A stretch of DNA of 64,000 bases from NCBI RefSeq assembly GCF_003369915.1, contig NW_022881614.1, forward strand, positions 8,267,001 to 8,331,000, read 5' to 3'. Within the stretch, counting starts at the first letter, position 1, and the number at the start of each line of letters is the position of its first letter. Origin of the DNA: Drosophila miranda (lineage: Eukaryota > Arthropoda > Insecta > Diptera > Drosophilidae). Position numbers and translations under genes: made by a program. The notes below the pieces were generated by a model. It did no database searches, was not told the DNA's origin, and was given only the letters and a program-made list of their open reading frames with translations. Below, in pieces: positions 22,068 through 33,910 of the stretch.

Positions 22068-22650
22068 TCCAGCATCACATATACACATGCACACGCACAC
22101 ACACACGAGTGCAATTGTAGATAATAGTAAGAAAATACATAGGTACACATGCATGGTGACCGTCGTGTGTGTAAGCATTTAAATTCACCGTTGCCTCCAC
22201 TTCAGTGGCCTCCACCAACGGCTACTCGCCACACATCGAAGAACTGGACTTCAAGAACGACATCCGTCGAAAGGAAAACACGAATAAAATTACAGTTACA
22301 AGTTGGGAGTCGCCACCGAGTTGCACCGCAAAGCAGAGGAACGGAGACAGAGCGAGAGAGTGACCAAGAGAGAGCGAGAGCGGAGCGATAAGTGCCAACA
22401 CCCAGTGCTGGATCTCAAGCGAACAAATAAACAATAAACAAAAGGCGCGAGGGGCACGGGCACTGCTGGGGGCACGGGCACGGGTACGGGTGCAGTGAAA
22501 GTAACAGTAAACGTAATCGCAACAAGCTGTAATTTGGCTTCCATTCATTGCATTTAACACGGAAAACGCACGCACGCACCCACAGACAGGGGACAGGGGC
22601 AACAACAAGCAGATAGCAACACACTCTTCCTCCTCCTCCGCAACGCAACC

Positions 22651-22938
22651 ATGGGCAACTGTCTAACCACACAGAAGGGGGAGACGGACAAAGTAAATGT
22701 CGATCGCATCAAGCTGGAGGATCCCGGCACGGCGATTGGCGTGGTGGGTGTACCGCAGATAGCCATGCCCATCGGCCAGCCGCCGGAGCAGGTGCGTCCC
22801 GTGCCGCAGATACCCGAGAGCGATCCTGCGAATGCGAATGCCAAGATATTTGTCGCCCTCTACGACTACGATGCCCGCACCGACGAGGATCTGAGCTTCC
22901 GCAAGGGAGAGCACTTGGAGATACTGAATGACACACAG
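22651..22938 (+). CDS. Src42A: Src42A first coding exon, copy A1
   Basis: Encodes the N-terminal 96 residues of a Src-family tyrosine kinase. The start [10 protein letters not shown] gives a myristoylation glycine at 2 and a cysteine at 4 suited to palmitoylation, so the product is membrane-anchored. A proline-rich unique region follows (about 35-60), then the first half of the SH3 domain ([16 protein letters not shown], 68-83). The exon ends with CAG before GTGAGT in phase 0. It is one of three such exons (also 24739 and 40537); only one matching second exon exists, at 50766. Protein identical to copy A2. It may be an alternative first exon or a dead duplicate. Confidence 0.85.
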
Positions 22939-24128
22939 GTGAGTGACTCAATCGTTCGTATACTCCTATGTAGATGTTTTTGTATGGCTGTACGGTATAT
23001 ATGTGTTGGTATGGGTGTTTGTGTTTAGTGCAAAAGAGTAGCTGATAAAATGTGTGTATTTCTGATAACGGTAGTTGTTGTGATACCACCCCCTACTCGA
23101 ATCGGACATGGGCATATGCATTCATCGAGGGGCACAAACCAATTAAGGTTGGGATGTGTTATTAATGAAATAGAATCATCTGATGGAAGAAGATCCTTGA
23201 GAAAAGAGAGAACAACTACGGCCAGAGTCACGAATAAGAGGAATGCAAAGAGCTACAAAAAACGAGGTACTTATTGGGTATCTCATGGGCGAAACATTGC
23301 CATCTATTGTCATCGTATTTGTTTGTTCTTCCCCGGCTTGAACCATTCCCAAATGGCGGCGATACAAACGATAAGAGATAGTAGATATTGCAGCTGTCTA
23401 ATCCGACTTCGTTGGTGCGCTATCGTTTATTTATTTATTCAACGCTGCGCATCGATGATTGGAATCTGGAATGTTGGCTTTTCATCAAACGAAAACACCT
23501 CTTTAATTATGGCATTTATCAATTTGCGGGGGCCTGGCCCCCCACCAACCACCCACCACGGATGGGGATTAGTTTTTAGTTTTGCAATCAGTTTGCGGCA
23601 GATGCGGATTCCATTCGAAAGCTTTCGCGAGAGCTTTGCTTTAATGCTTTGTTCCGACAATCAATTGTATTTATACACGATTTTCCATTCGCTTATCGAC
23701 GGCACTGTGCGCCATGAGGCGTGTGGGGCTGTGCTGTGCACCAAATGTGCACGAAATGTATGCGGGGGCTTCGCCCCTCGGCTGGCCACTTTCCCCGACT
23801 GAAAAACCAATGTGCTCCCTCACCAGCGATGCGTCATGTTCATGCCCTACAATAATTTGAAACTTTTCCCCGCCGCTCACTTCTTTTCAATGTCGCCAAT
23901 TTTTTTGACTCGTAAATATCGTTCTTTTCGGGGAGAGGAGGCACAGTCTACACCAGCAGACTGGCACTTGAACCAGCTCGAAAGAGGATCTCTTCGAATC
24001 TGAGATAAAACGTTGATTATTGATTGCCATTTCTGTCTGAATCATCCTTAAAGTTGAGTATTTTCAACACCACCTCTCTCCTGGACTCTTCCTGGACCGG
24101 AACACACAAAATATAAACTTTTGATGGT

Positions 24129-26190
24129 CCTTTTGGGTCCTAATGTTAGGACCCGCCATAGAACAGCTTTTTGGTCGCTCATGCAACATCTTGGTATTGT
24201 ATAGCCTTTGGTGCTAGCCAGCTCCAGCATCACATATACACATGCACACGCACACACACACGAGTGCAATTGTAGATAAAAGTAAGAAAATACATACGTA
24301 CACATGCATGGTGACCGTCGTGTGTGTAAGCATTTAAATTAGTTGGTCCATCCGTCGAAAGGAAAACACGAATACAATTACAGTTACAAGCTGGGAGTCG
24401 CCACCGAGTTGCACCGCAAAGCAGAGGAACGGAGACAGAGCGAGAGAGTGACCAAGAGAGAGCGAGAGCGGAGCGATAAGTGCCAACACCCAGTGCTGGA
24501 TCTCAAGCGAACAAATAAACAATAAACAAAAGGCGCGAGGGGCACGGGCACTGCTGCGGGCACGGGCACGGGTACGGGTGCAGTGAAAGTAACAGTAAAC
24601 GTAATCGCAACAAGCTGTAATTTGGCTTCCATTCATTGCATTTAACACGGAAAACGCACGCACGCACCCACAGACAGGTGACAGGGGCAACAACAAGCAG
24701 ATAGCAACACACTCTTCCTCCTCCTCCGCAACGCAACCATGGGCAACTGTCTAACCACACAGAAGGGGGAGACGGACAAAGTAAATGTCGATCGCATCAA
24801 GCTGGAGGATCCCGGCACGGCGATTGGCGTGGTGGGTGTACCGCAGATAGCCATGCCCATCGGCCAGCCGCCGGAGCAGGTGCGTCCCGTGCCGCAGATA
24901 CCCGAGAGCGATCCTGCGAATGCGAATGCCAAGATATTTGTCGCCCTCTACGACTACGATGCCCGCACCGACGAGGATCTGAGCTTCCGCAAGGGAGAGC
25001 ACTTGGAGATACTGAATGACACACAGGTGAGTGACTCAATCGTTCGTATACTCCTATGTAGATGTTTTTGTATGGCTGTACGGTATATATGTGTTGGTAT
25101 GGGTGTTTGTGTTTAGTGCAAAAGAGTAGCTGATAAAATGTGTGTATTTCTGATAACGGTAGTTGTTGTGATACCACCCCCTACTCGAATCGGACATGGG
25201 CATATGCATTCATCGAGGGGCACAAACCAATTAAGGTTGGGATGTGTTATTAATGAAATAGAATCATCTGATGGAAGAAGATCCTTGAGAAAAGAGAGAA
25301 CAACTACGGCCAGAGTCACGAATAAGAGGAATGCAAAGAGCTACAAAAACCGAGGTACTTATTGGGTATCTCATGGGCGAAACATTGCCATCTATTGTCA
25401 TCGTATTTGTTTGTTCTTCCCCGGCTTGAACCATTCCCAAATGGCGGCGATACAAACGATAAGAGATAGTAGATATTGCAGCTGTCTAATCCGACTTCGT
25501 TGGTGCGCTATCGTTTATTTATTTATTCAACGCTGCGCATCGATGATTGGAATCTGGAATGTTGGCTTTTCATCAAACGAAAACACCTCTTTAATTATGG
25601 CATTTATCAATTTGCGGGGGCCTGGCCCCCCACCAACCACCCACCACGGATGGGGATTAGTTTTTAGTTTTGCAATCAGTTTGCGGCAGATGCGGATTCC
25701 ATTCGAAAGCTTTCGCGAGAGCTTTGCTTTAATGCTTTGTTCCGACAATCAATTGTATTTATACACGATTTTCCATTCGCTTATCGACGGCACTGTGCGC
25801 CATGAGTCGTGTGGGGCTGTGCTGTGCACCAAATGTGCACGAAATGTATGCGGGGGCTTCGCCCCTCGGCTGGCCACTTTCCCCGACTGAAAAACCAATG
25901 TGCTCCCTCACCAGCGATGCGTCATGTTCATGCCCTACAATAATTTGAAACTTTTCCCCGCCGCTTACTTCTTTTCAATATCGTTCTTTTCGGGGAGAGG
26001 AGGCACAGTCTACACCAGCAGACTGGCACTTGAACCAGCTCGAAAGAGGATCTCTTCGAATCTGAGATAAAACGTTGATTATTGATTGCCATTTCTGTCT
26101 GAATCATCCTTAAAGTTGAGTATTTTCAACACCACCTCTCTCCTGGACTCTTCCTGGACCGGAACACACAAAATATAAACTTTTGATGGT
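24129..26190 (+). repeat. Tandem duplication of Src42A exon-1 region (unit A2)
   Basis: From about 24129 the sequence restarts with the block first seen near 21975 (TTTTGGGTCCTAATGTTAGG) and tracks unit A1 through the exon and intron to about 26190. The join at 24125-24135 fuses intron sequence (CTTTTGATGGTC) to the outer edge of the right arm of the inverted repeat. Unit A2 lacks about 70 bp of 5' leader present at 22189-22262. Unit length about 2.1 kb. Confidence 0.85.
24739..25026 (+). CDS. Src42A: Src42A first coding exon, copy A2
   Basis: Same 96 residues as copy A1, same phase-0 GTGAGT donor. Its leader is altered: the CACCGTTGCCTCCACTTCAG segment that could serve as a splice acceptor in A1 and B is missing, so it may not receive an upstream untranslated exon. 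No changes in the coding region relative to A1 were seen. Confidence 0.85.
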
Positions 26191-26274
26191 CTTTCACATG
26201 GTTTTCTTACACTAAGTTCATCTCCAGCGGATGTAGGGAACAAAAGTAACAGCGCCGGAAAGGGTATTTGTTCT

Positions 26275-27183
26275 TATTGGATAACTAGCTATGACAATTA
26301 GTAAACGAATGACAGTACCAAGTTATATTTTTCTTTAAAGATTATTTATGTATTTCTTGATTACTTTTTCACTGCAACACCGGTACCACGTACATTCGAT
26401 TCGAGATCAGAAAGGAAAGAGGAAGTGGACACTTCAAGTGTGACCAGACTAACTTTACATAATAATACTTAGAATATCGATAGTATTATTTAATAGTATT
26501 TAATGTTATTATTTGAATGTGGGAATAGGCGTATTCCAACACGCCCCCCTCAAAAATAACATTAATCATCAAAATCATAAAAATAAAAAAAAATGTTTTC
26601 ATCATTAAATCAAAAAGGTAACATTCAATTGTTATTCTAATGTGGTTGGTGTGCATTCTGGGAAGTGTTATGTGATCTAGCATTTGCTCTAAGGATACGG
26701 GGAAAACCCAGAAAAACCCGATCAGATCACTTTAAAATTAGATTAACATAAAATTAAATTACTTTAACAATTCATTGGTTCTTTTGGTTCAAACCAAAAA
26801 AAAAAAATAAACAAAAAAAAATTAAATATGAATTAATGTAATAAATTTGTTAATAAAGCATAATGTTCATGTTTTCCTAAAATTGGAATCATTCTTCTTG
26901 TAGTAGTCCTAAATTGTTCCGCAGTTCCGCAAATCTTCCAGCAGGTAGTGGCTTCGTGAAGATGTCAGCAAGTTGGCTGTCTGTATTAATATACTCAAGA
27001 GAAATCTCATTAGTTTCTATCTGTTCTCTTGAAAAATGATATTTTATATCAATATGCTTTGCTCTTTTATGACATGAGGGATTATTTGCAATGCTAATAC
27101 AGCCTTGGTTGTCTTCATAAATTTTAATGGGTCTGTCGAGTTTAAGATTAATACTATTTAGAAGAGACTTTAGCCATAAAGCT
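26275..27183 (-). mobile_element. copia 3' fragment (3' LTR and end of pol), copy A
   Basis: The LTR at 26275-26541 (267 bp, minus strand, beginning TGTTGGAATA) is followed by a purine tract and the end of copia pol: the RNase H tail with KIYEDNQGCISIANNPSCHK and QLADIFTKPLPAGR. It sits at the same base as the copia in copy B (after GGTATTTGTTCT). It breaks at about 27183, where B continues into pol but A switches to a BEL-type leader. Confidence 0.88.
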
Positions 27184-28091
27184 TGGACTAGGCACGCCGT
27201 TGAATGCGTTGTGGGTGACAAGCGAATGATAAAATTAAGCGAGAACGGCGAGAGCAAGGCGAGGACAACGATCCCGCGATCTAGACGAACAATTCTGATA
27301 CGGCTTTCGGAACTTTCGATTGCAGCTGCGAGACGAGCGAATGTTGTAATTGTTTCCTTTGTAGATTGCGATTAGTTTAATTGTTCACAGAAGAATTAAC
27401 ATAACACACAGGCCCCACGTTGGGCGCCAAAATGTTTGTACACGGAGCGTTTTCCGCATTAATGTTAATTCAAAGTCTATACAACAAAGAGAAAAGTCGA
27501 TCGATCCAGTTGAGTATTAGGGAATAACTATTTAATACAAATCTTAGTGCTTGAGTACTGGGCATAAGAGAGAGAATGCATTGTTTAATTTTGTACAATT
27601 ATGGTGAGAGTGTTCGGGCCAGCCGCTGAAGAATAACCGTAACTTTAACATTATTATTGTATGAGCAGAGAGAGCCGCCTATGTTGTAAAACGTTGACGT
27701 TCTGCAGAGCTGCTGCGCTCTCCCGCTAAAGGGGCTCTCTGCCGCCGCCACTTCGGCAACTACTTTGATCTGCTGCCGCCACTTCGGCAATCACTTTGAT
27801 CTAACGGCGTCGTCTATAGTTTAGTTCTATGCTAACCCCTCTGCGCATTGGTTGCATATCGATCTCGCATAAAGTTTATCTGGCAATAGCAAGCAATCGG
27901 CTTCCGCTAAGCCACCAAGATTAAATACGAATTATAAAGTTTAACCCGAAATCTCTTTTCATTTTTGAAACACATAGGTGCCAAAAAAAGCTTCGCATCT
28001 CCAACAGAGAGTAAATACAAAAAGTGAGCGTAGCTCTCTATTTTACGAGGGTCATTTGAAAACTTGTTCCTTAAAGGAGTTTGACCGAACA
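27184..28091 (-). mobile_element. BEL-type 5' LTR and leader (second family), with nested solo LTR
   Basis: Read on the minus strand, the LTR runs 28091-27433 (TGTTCGGTC to ACAAACA). A primer-binding-like TGGCGCCCAACGTGGGG and leader extend left to the copia break. The same LTR is at 58395-59266 beside BEL-type gag. Removing the nested LTR at 27611-28006 (plus one target copy) leaves about 258 bp. No target duplication is seen around this LTR, consistent with its being one end of a truncated element. Confidence 0.75.
27611..28006 (+). repeat. Solo LTR of the first BEL family
   Basis: Matches the LTRs at 829 and 6654, starts TGTTCGGGCC, ends CAACA, and is flanked by GAGAG on both sides (27606-27610 and 28007-28011). 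It is 396 bp because of an internal tandem duplication of about 32 bp (GCCGCCACTTCGGCAA twice, near 27740-27790). No internal element sequence remains, so LTR-LTR recombination or partial insertion is likely. Confidence 0.9.
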
Positions 28092-28532
28092 ACCGCTTAA
28101 TTGCGTTGAAATTATTTTGTTTATTTGCGCTAAAGCGGCCATTGGCGAACGCACAATAGCATTTCCCTGCGGTTTGCACTCGTTGTTGCTGCCCAAAGGA
28201 AGTGTCGGCGGAGAGATGCCGGAATGCCATTCTTGTCAAATAAAGGATTCGGCCTGATCATAAATGAATAGTGTATGCATATGTCGGACATTCATAAAAG
28301 TGATTCGTACCTGTAGTCGTTGAGCAGCAGCAAGACAGAGGTACAAAAGGCACCTAGAAAGGCACCAGCAAGAAAATGAAGAATGATCCCAGCTGGGTCC
28401 CATCAAAAACTCTCTCTGATTCATATCATAACCATGTAATCTTATAATTATAGTTAACTATATTGGCGGGAAAGATGTACAAGAGAGGATACGGAATAGG
28501 CCTACATGTACATCTACATTCACAACAAATCC
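28092..28532. other. Flank between BEL-type LTR and BubR1 copy B 3' end
   Basis: No coding frame or repeat recognised. The right part is the presumed BubR1 3' untranslated and downstream region. Confidence 0.4.
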
Positions 28533-31500
28533 CTATCGCTGCAGTATCATATTGAATTTTCCTATGGCCTCGGCCACGTATTTCTCTTTTTCGACAAGCT
28601 CGGATTTGAGGAGCGTGCGAAACTGCTGCATATTGGGCATGGTGCGGCAGTCGCGAACGTTGAGAAGTCCCCGGAAAATGGTCTCCCAGGTCTCACGCTG
28701 GAAGTAGCGCGGCAGGGCTGTCTTGGGCATCCAGATGCTGCTCGGCTGCCGCTGGGCCACCTCCATGTAGTGACCAAACAGCAGCACATGCATGACGCCC
28801 ACGAGACCAAACAAGTCCAGCTGATACGTCCAGGGGCGCTTTGTGCGCATTTCGATGCACTTGAACGATTCATCGTGATGCACATAATTAAACGCCTGAT
28901 TGGCCGGAAATAGCTTGGTGTCGATGGCCACGCCAAAGTCAATCAGCTGCAGGCTCAGCTCGTTGGGTTGCGCACATAACCTGCAGGGAGCGGAGGAGTA
29001 GTAAGTAAGCGGGAAAGCAGTATGCGAGAGTAAGACGCTTACGGTCTCATGACCAGAAAGTTATCCGGCTTGATGTCCGCGTGAATGATGCCCATGGCGT
29101 GCAGATGATCCACAATGTCCAGCAGCTGGCAGCTTATGTGCATCACAACATACTCATCGAGGTTCTTGTTGGTGTGCTTCTTAATCTTATTGCACACGTT
29201 GATTAGCGAGCCGTAGTCCGAGAACTCCGATATGTAGACACTGGAGTTGTTCCCCACCAAGGCATAATCGATGTGCATGAAGGCTGGGATCTGTAAGAAG
29301 TGGTAGGAAATCAGGGAAGGAACTAACAAGGTTTCACCTTCTCCACCACTCACCATTCGATCGCTGGTGAGGCGACTATGGACCTCCAGGCCTATGTAGA
29401 ACTCCCAGTAGTTTGTGGGTCGCTCCTGCTTCACGGCCACCTTTTTACCCGTCTTGCAGTGCCGTCCGACGAAGACCGAGCCGTAGGCTCCCTTCCCAAT
29501 GATCTTGTCCACCTCGAATTTCTCGCCGTGCACCTCCAGCTGCGTGCCCGGATGCTGTCGCTTGGCAGTGCCAACCAGCTGGCAATGGGGCAGCTTCTCA
29601 ATGTACATGGAGAAGTCGATGGAGTCCAGCAGCGAGTTGATCAGATCCACATTGAACGGATTCAAATTGCTGTCGGCCATCGTACTGTTCAGCACTGACT
29701 GATCCACGTACGACTTGGGATGGACAAATTCTTTGTTCTTCGGCATCTCAAAATCTGCCTGACCCCAAGAACGGTTCGATTGCTTTGGGGTCGATGGAGT
29801 CGTTTTATGGTAGATGCTCATCTCTCCCGCCTCTTCATCTGCATTTGCATCCGCATCCGCTTTAGGCAGTTCGAGCCTGGGCGGAACAGCAACAGGTGGC
29901 GGCAACAGCGTCGAGTTCCTGATCATGCTTATGTTGGTGGCAAACATCTCTGTGGCCACATTCAGCTCAAAGAAGTCGCCCGACTGCTTGTCCCCACCGG
30001 GTACACTCTTCTTGGGGGATTTCCTAAGGGATTTGGACATAGAATCGCTAAGAAACTTCAGAATAGTAGAGGAGCGATGATTGCTCATAGAAACAGAGGC
30101 CGCAGCTGGAACGGGCAGCGGTGGAGCACAGACGCTCAGATCAGCCATCAAGTGGGCAGGATCGTTCTGTGATGGCATCTGCTGCGTCGGGCAGCAGCAC
30201 TGGAAGGAGCGGCTGGCTCTGGCATGGTCTCATCCAGAAAAATTTCAAACTTCTTTTGCATGGCCGCGGCCTTTGGCTTCGGCTTCGCCATCTCCGTGCA
30301 GAGGGACTGTACTGGCACAGGCTGTGTCTCCGCCACAAAGGAGAGGTCTGTCATAAACGAGTCCGCCAGCTTGCTGATGCTGGGAGCGCCTGCCGGTTTG
30401 CCACTGGCCATCGCAAAGGAACTCTTGGCATCCGGCGCCACTCGTATGGACTTGCCGAAGAAATCTGGCGTGGTCTGATCGCAGATGCGCTTGGAGCCGG
30501 CATTTCCCTGCAACGGATAGCCGATTGTCTTAAACTTTGGCGGCGTTTGCACAAACAGCGCACACAAGTCGTCCTCGTCGTCCAGCGTGGGCAATTGCGG
30601 GGCCAGGCTCGAGGCAGCAACCGCCGATCGCTGATGGAGCGAAACTTCCGCTATGACAGTCGGAAGCCTGGGCAGAGTCTCAGTTTTATCCTCCTGGAAG
30701 CGGGCAAGCGGCTTCGGTATGGTCTCGGTTTTGTCCTCCTGGAAGCGCAGGGACTTCATCATCGGCACGCTGGGAGCATTGGGTTCCCAGAGTTCGCGAC
30801 GCGAAAAGTTCCCACCAGACTGACGATCGGGCTCCTCGCCGACTGTGGACAGCTCAGAGGCACCCAAACGCTGCAGGCGCGCTCCTGCTGGAGTGCACTC
30901 TTCACTCGCACTCCGGCTGGAGAGCGCCACGGCCGTGTGAGATCCCGGAGAGCTGGATGAGGATGTAATGGTGGACTTGGTCGTCGTGGCCGCCGAGCTG
31001 TGGGTGCCGTGTTCCGAGGTCTCCAATATCGTCGAGAGTTGCTTGCGCAGATTCGGCGAGCGGGTCTCCCCTGGGGACTCGACTGCCGCAGCTGCCGGAG
31101 AAACAGCTTCCTCAGGATCCGGAGGCAGCTCCTTGAGGATGGTGCCAAACTGTCGCGCCGGTGCCTGCTTTTGGGAGCCCTTGGGCGTGCTCACCGCCTG
31201 GTTCTTGATGAACATGTTGAACATTTGTGTAGAGCAGGTCTCGTCCGCATCGAAAAAGGCACTTTTGGGGGGTTTTAAGTTCGAAGGCAGGATCGGATCT
31301 TCTGAATCTTGGTATATCTCGATCTTGCGCAGCGGTGGGGCAGGCATCGCAAAGTTATCTTTATCTTCCTTGGGGACGGGAGTTGGATCCGAATCTTCAA
31401 AGATTTCCACTATCGGCACTATTTTCGGCTGCGGTACAACTAGAGGAGGAGAAGGCACTGAAGCTATAGCTGCAGCTGTCTCCTGTTCGACGGCATCATC

Positions 31501-33204
31501 CTCCTGGACCATGGACACACGTGGCGGCATCATGGATTTCCTGGACGAACCCTGCTGGGCCGGAGGGAAGAAGCTCTTGCGACGCGGCATCTTATTGCCG
31601 GGCAGGCATACAGTCTCCTCCATGTCAAAGCTGCCGTGCACCGTAACATTCCGCTTCTCCAGCCACTTGGCCGCCAGGAGCTCCTCCGCCTGGTACTCCT
31701 GCTGCTCTTCGTCGTTGTAGAGCTTGTCAAACACGACCTGCAGACCCGGAACAGGGGGCGGCTTGTAGTACTTGTCCAACTCGTCCAGCGGCTGCGGCTT
31801 GGAGACACTAGAAAAATTTGGATAGCGACGCACACCCTTCAAGGTGTTGCCCGTGCCCCACCACTCATCGTTGCGCAGCACGAATGCGTGCTGGGGATCT
31901 CGACGCTTCAGGAAGCAATAGGCGCGGTACTCCTCTGGGGAGAACTCCAGGTTGGGGCGCGGGTACAGCATGCACTTCTGGTAGCACGGCAGGCCGTTTG
32001 TGTTGGGCTCATCCTCAATGGTTACTGGCGTTATCCAGGCCTCCTGCGGCTTATTTTTCGCCACAAAGTTGGGCGGAAACTCGTAGTTGGTGATGGGCGG
32101 CAGCTTTTGTTCATCCACGTGTATGTCGAAGGCCAGGTCTGGAGCGGCATTGCAGCCGAAGATCTTGCCAGGCTTGTGAGGCTTGGCGTGGGCCTTGTTC
32201 CAAGCCACCGGCTCCTTAAGATTATCCTGACCACGGGCCGCGTCGATGATCGAACGTAAGCTGGACTTCACTTCCGGCTCGACTGGTGGCGGGACATTGA
32301 AATCGGTGTTCTCATCGTTGAAGACCTCCACATTGCGAAGGGCATTGCGCATGAGGCTTGTGCTGGGAGCATCCGCTTGTGGGAGAACAATTGCAGTCAG
32401 ACATTCCTGTAGAAGGCACCTCCACTCACCTGCACCACGCCCGGCATCTGGCTCTTGACCGCTGCACCAGTGCGTACACTGCCCACTGTGATGGTGTTGC
32501 TGCTTCTCTTCCGTTGACCATGCAGCGACTGCAGCGCCAGACGACGCTTATTCAGCTCTTGGGTCACAGCATTGGCCTCATCATCGGAATAGAGCATGCG
32601 CTGAGCAACCGCGTAGTTGAAATGCTGATGGGCCTCCTTCAACTCTTCCAGCGGTTCGGCCCGGCAGGAGAGGCCCAGGCGGAAGATCTCGTCGGCCTTG
32701 CGCATGTTGCCGCTCAGGTCGTAGCTGTATGCCCAGGCAATGTACAAGTCCGCCAGCATTGTGCCGATTCCGCTGTTGTACAGCTGCTGGTAGCACTCGA
32801 TCTGATCCTCCTGCTTCTCCATCTGAAGCCCAACAAAGAATTACTCCATGAACTGGCAAAAACTTGGCCAAACTTACGAATTTGATGAAGAGCTTGATGA
32901 GCCGCCTGTCCTGTCTGTAGCGCTCGTCCTGCTCGAATTTGGCCAGGCATTGGTAGAGGGCCGTCTGCAGGCCAGAACCGGTGCCGCCCGCCGGATAGCT
33001 CTGCTCAATCCAGCAGATGTACGTATACCACGGCTCCAGCGGATCACTGCCAGTGTATGTGTGCACGTCCTTCTCCATTTGCTTGCGCTGCGCCAGCAGC
33101 TCCTGGCTTTGTGTGGGGTCCTGGGCGAGGGACGCCTGCAGCAAGCTCACATTGCGACCGCTGGCCAAAGGCTGGATGTTTTCCTTTGCGGTGTCAAAGT
33201 CCAT
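28533..33204 (-). pseudogene. BubR1: BubR1 copy B, all exons present, two predicted lesions
   Basis: Five exons read leftward: 33204-32878, 32822-32430, 32376-29354, 29290-29043 and 28980-28533. Order: KEN box (residues 7-9), TPR domain, GLEBS-like segment, acidic EIFED/EIYQD motifs, an ABBA-like FEIFLDE near 30230, then a kinase domain with glycine loop GKGAYGSVF, VAVK lysine, catalytic loop HADIKPDNFL and DFG (28950). Lesions: the exon 3 acceptor is AA instead of AG (32377-32378; AG in copy A), leaving only an AG one base inside and so a frameshift. The run GGG at 30189-30191 is one base short for continuous reading from PEPAAPSS to TQQMPSQND. Either would remove the kinase. The second could be a homopolymer sequencing error. 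Confidence 0.82.
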
Positions 33205-33326
33205 CTTAGTTTTTCATTCGAAAACAAATCTAATAAAACAAGAAAAAAATGGAACGACCGACACAACTGTAAATGAAATATACGCGCCGAAATAAATGCT
33301 AGGGATGGCAAAAAACATGAACTATC

Positions 33327-33334
33327 TATCGATA
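33327..33334. promoter_or_regulatory. DRE site TATCGATA upstream of BubR1 copy B
   Basis: Same site and spacing as in copy A, within the same duplicated upstream block. Confidence 0.6.
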
Positions 33335-33910
33335 TTTTCGGTTAAAGCCCGGTATTCCGTTCGAAATAAAAAAATTCAAGAAAAACGAATGCATAAAGAG
33401 AAAATAAAACAATGGAACAGACAGACAGACACAACTGTAAATGAAATATATGCGCCGAAATAAATGGTAGGGCTGGTAAAAACATGAACTGTCGATAGTA
33501 GATTCGATATTGTACAAAAATACTGTTCCCGGTATTCCTTTTGAAACAAAAAATAAAAGAAAAACGAATGCATTTAGAGCAAATAAATGACACTCAATTT
33601 ATGAGGAGCTATTTTTACGTCAATGAAGCAATAAAGCTCCTCCATTCCCCTATCGACTAAACGGAGCGATAATCTAAAATACCTCTCCGCATAACGGTGA
33701 AATTCATTTGAAAGTAAAGCGGCAGAGATTTGGAACCAGATTTAGAAGATTCAGGAAGAGTTCCGATTGAGTCAAGTTTTTGACGGCCTAAACGATGAGC
33801 CTTAAAACCGTTTGGCGATATATCAGCTTATTTTATTTGTCAAATATTAATGTAATATTTAAAATCTAATACTCCGAACCCCTGTTGACTGCGTTTGGTA
33901 TCATGTATTC

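Larger units (their letters stand above)
13318..27183. repeat. Segmental duplication, copy A
   Basis: Matches 30408-42967 in the same order and orientation (BubR1 exon 3 to copia pol), with small indels. Extra in A: the 2.1-kb Src42A tandem. Missing in A: mle exon 1 and promoter, and the BubR1 3' end. Identity by eye is close to 99 per cent over BubR1 exons; no alignment was computed. Confidence 0.92.

Noticed and set aside
21677..22150. 157-codon minus-strand frame over the right arm of the inverted repeat
   Set aside because: Copies A and B differ mainly by amino-acid-changing substitutions and the N-terminal part is low complexity. I treat it as repeat-arm remnant, though an ancestral exon is possible.
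23050..23802. 250-codon open frame after the Src42A first exon, kept in all three copies (also 25138 and 40936)
   Set aside because: It lies in the intron just after the donor. Conservation among copies reflects recent duplication, the differences seen change amino acids, and there is no known domain.
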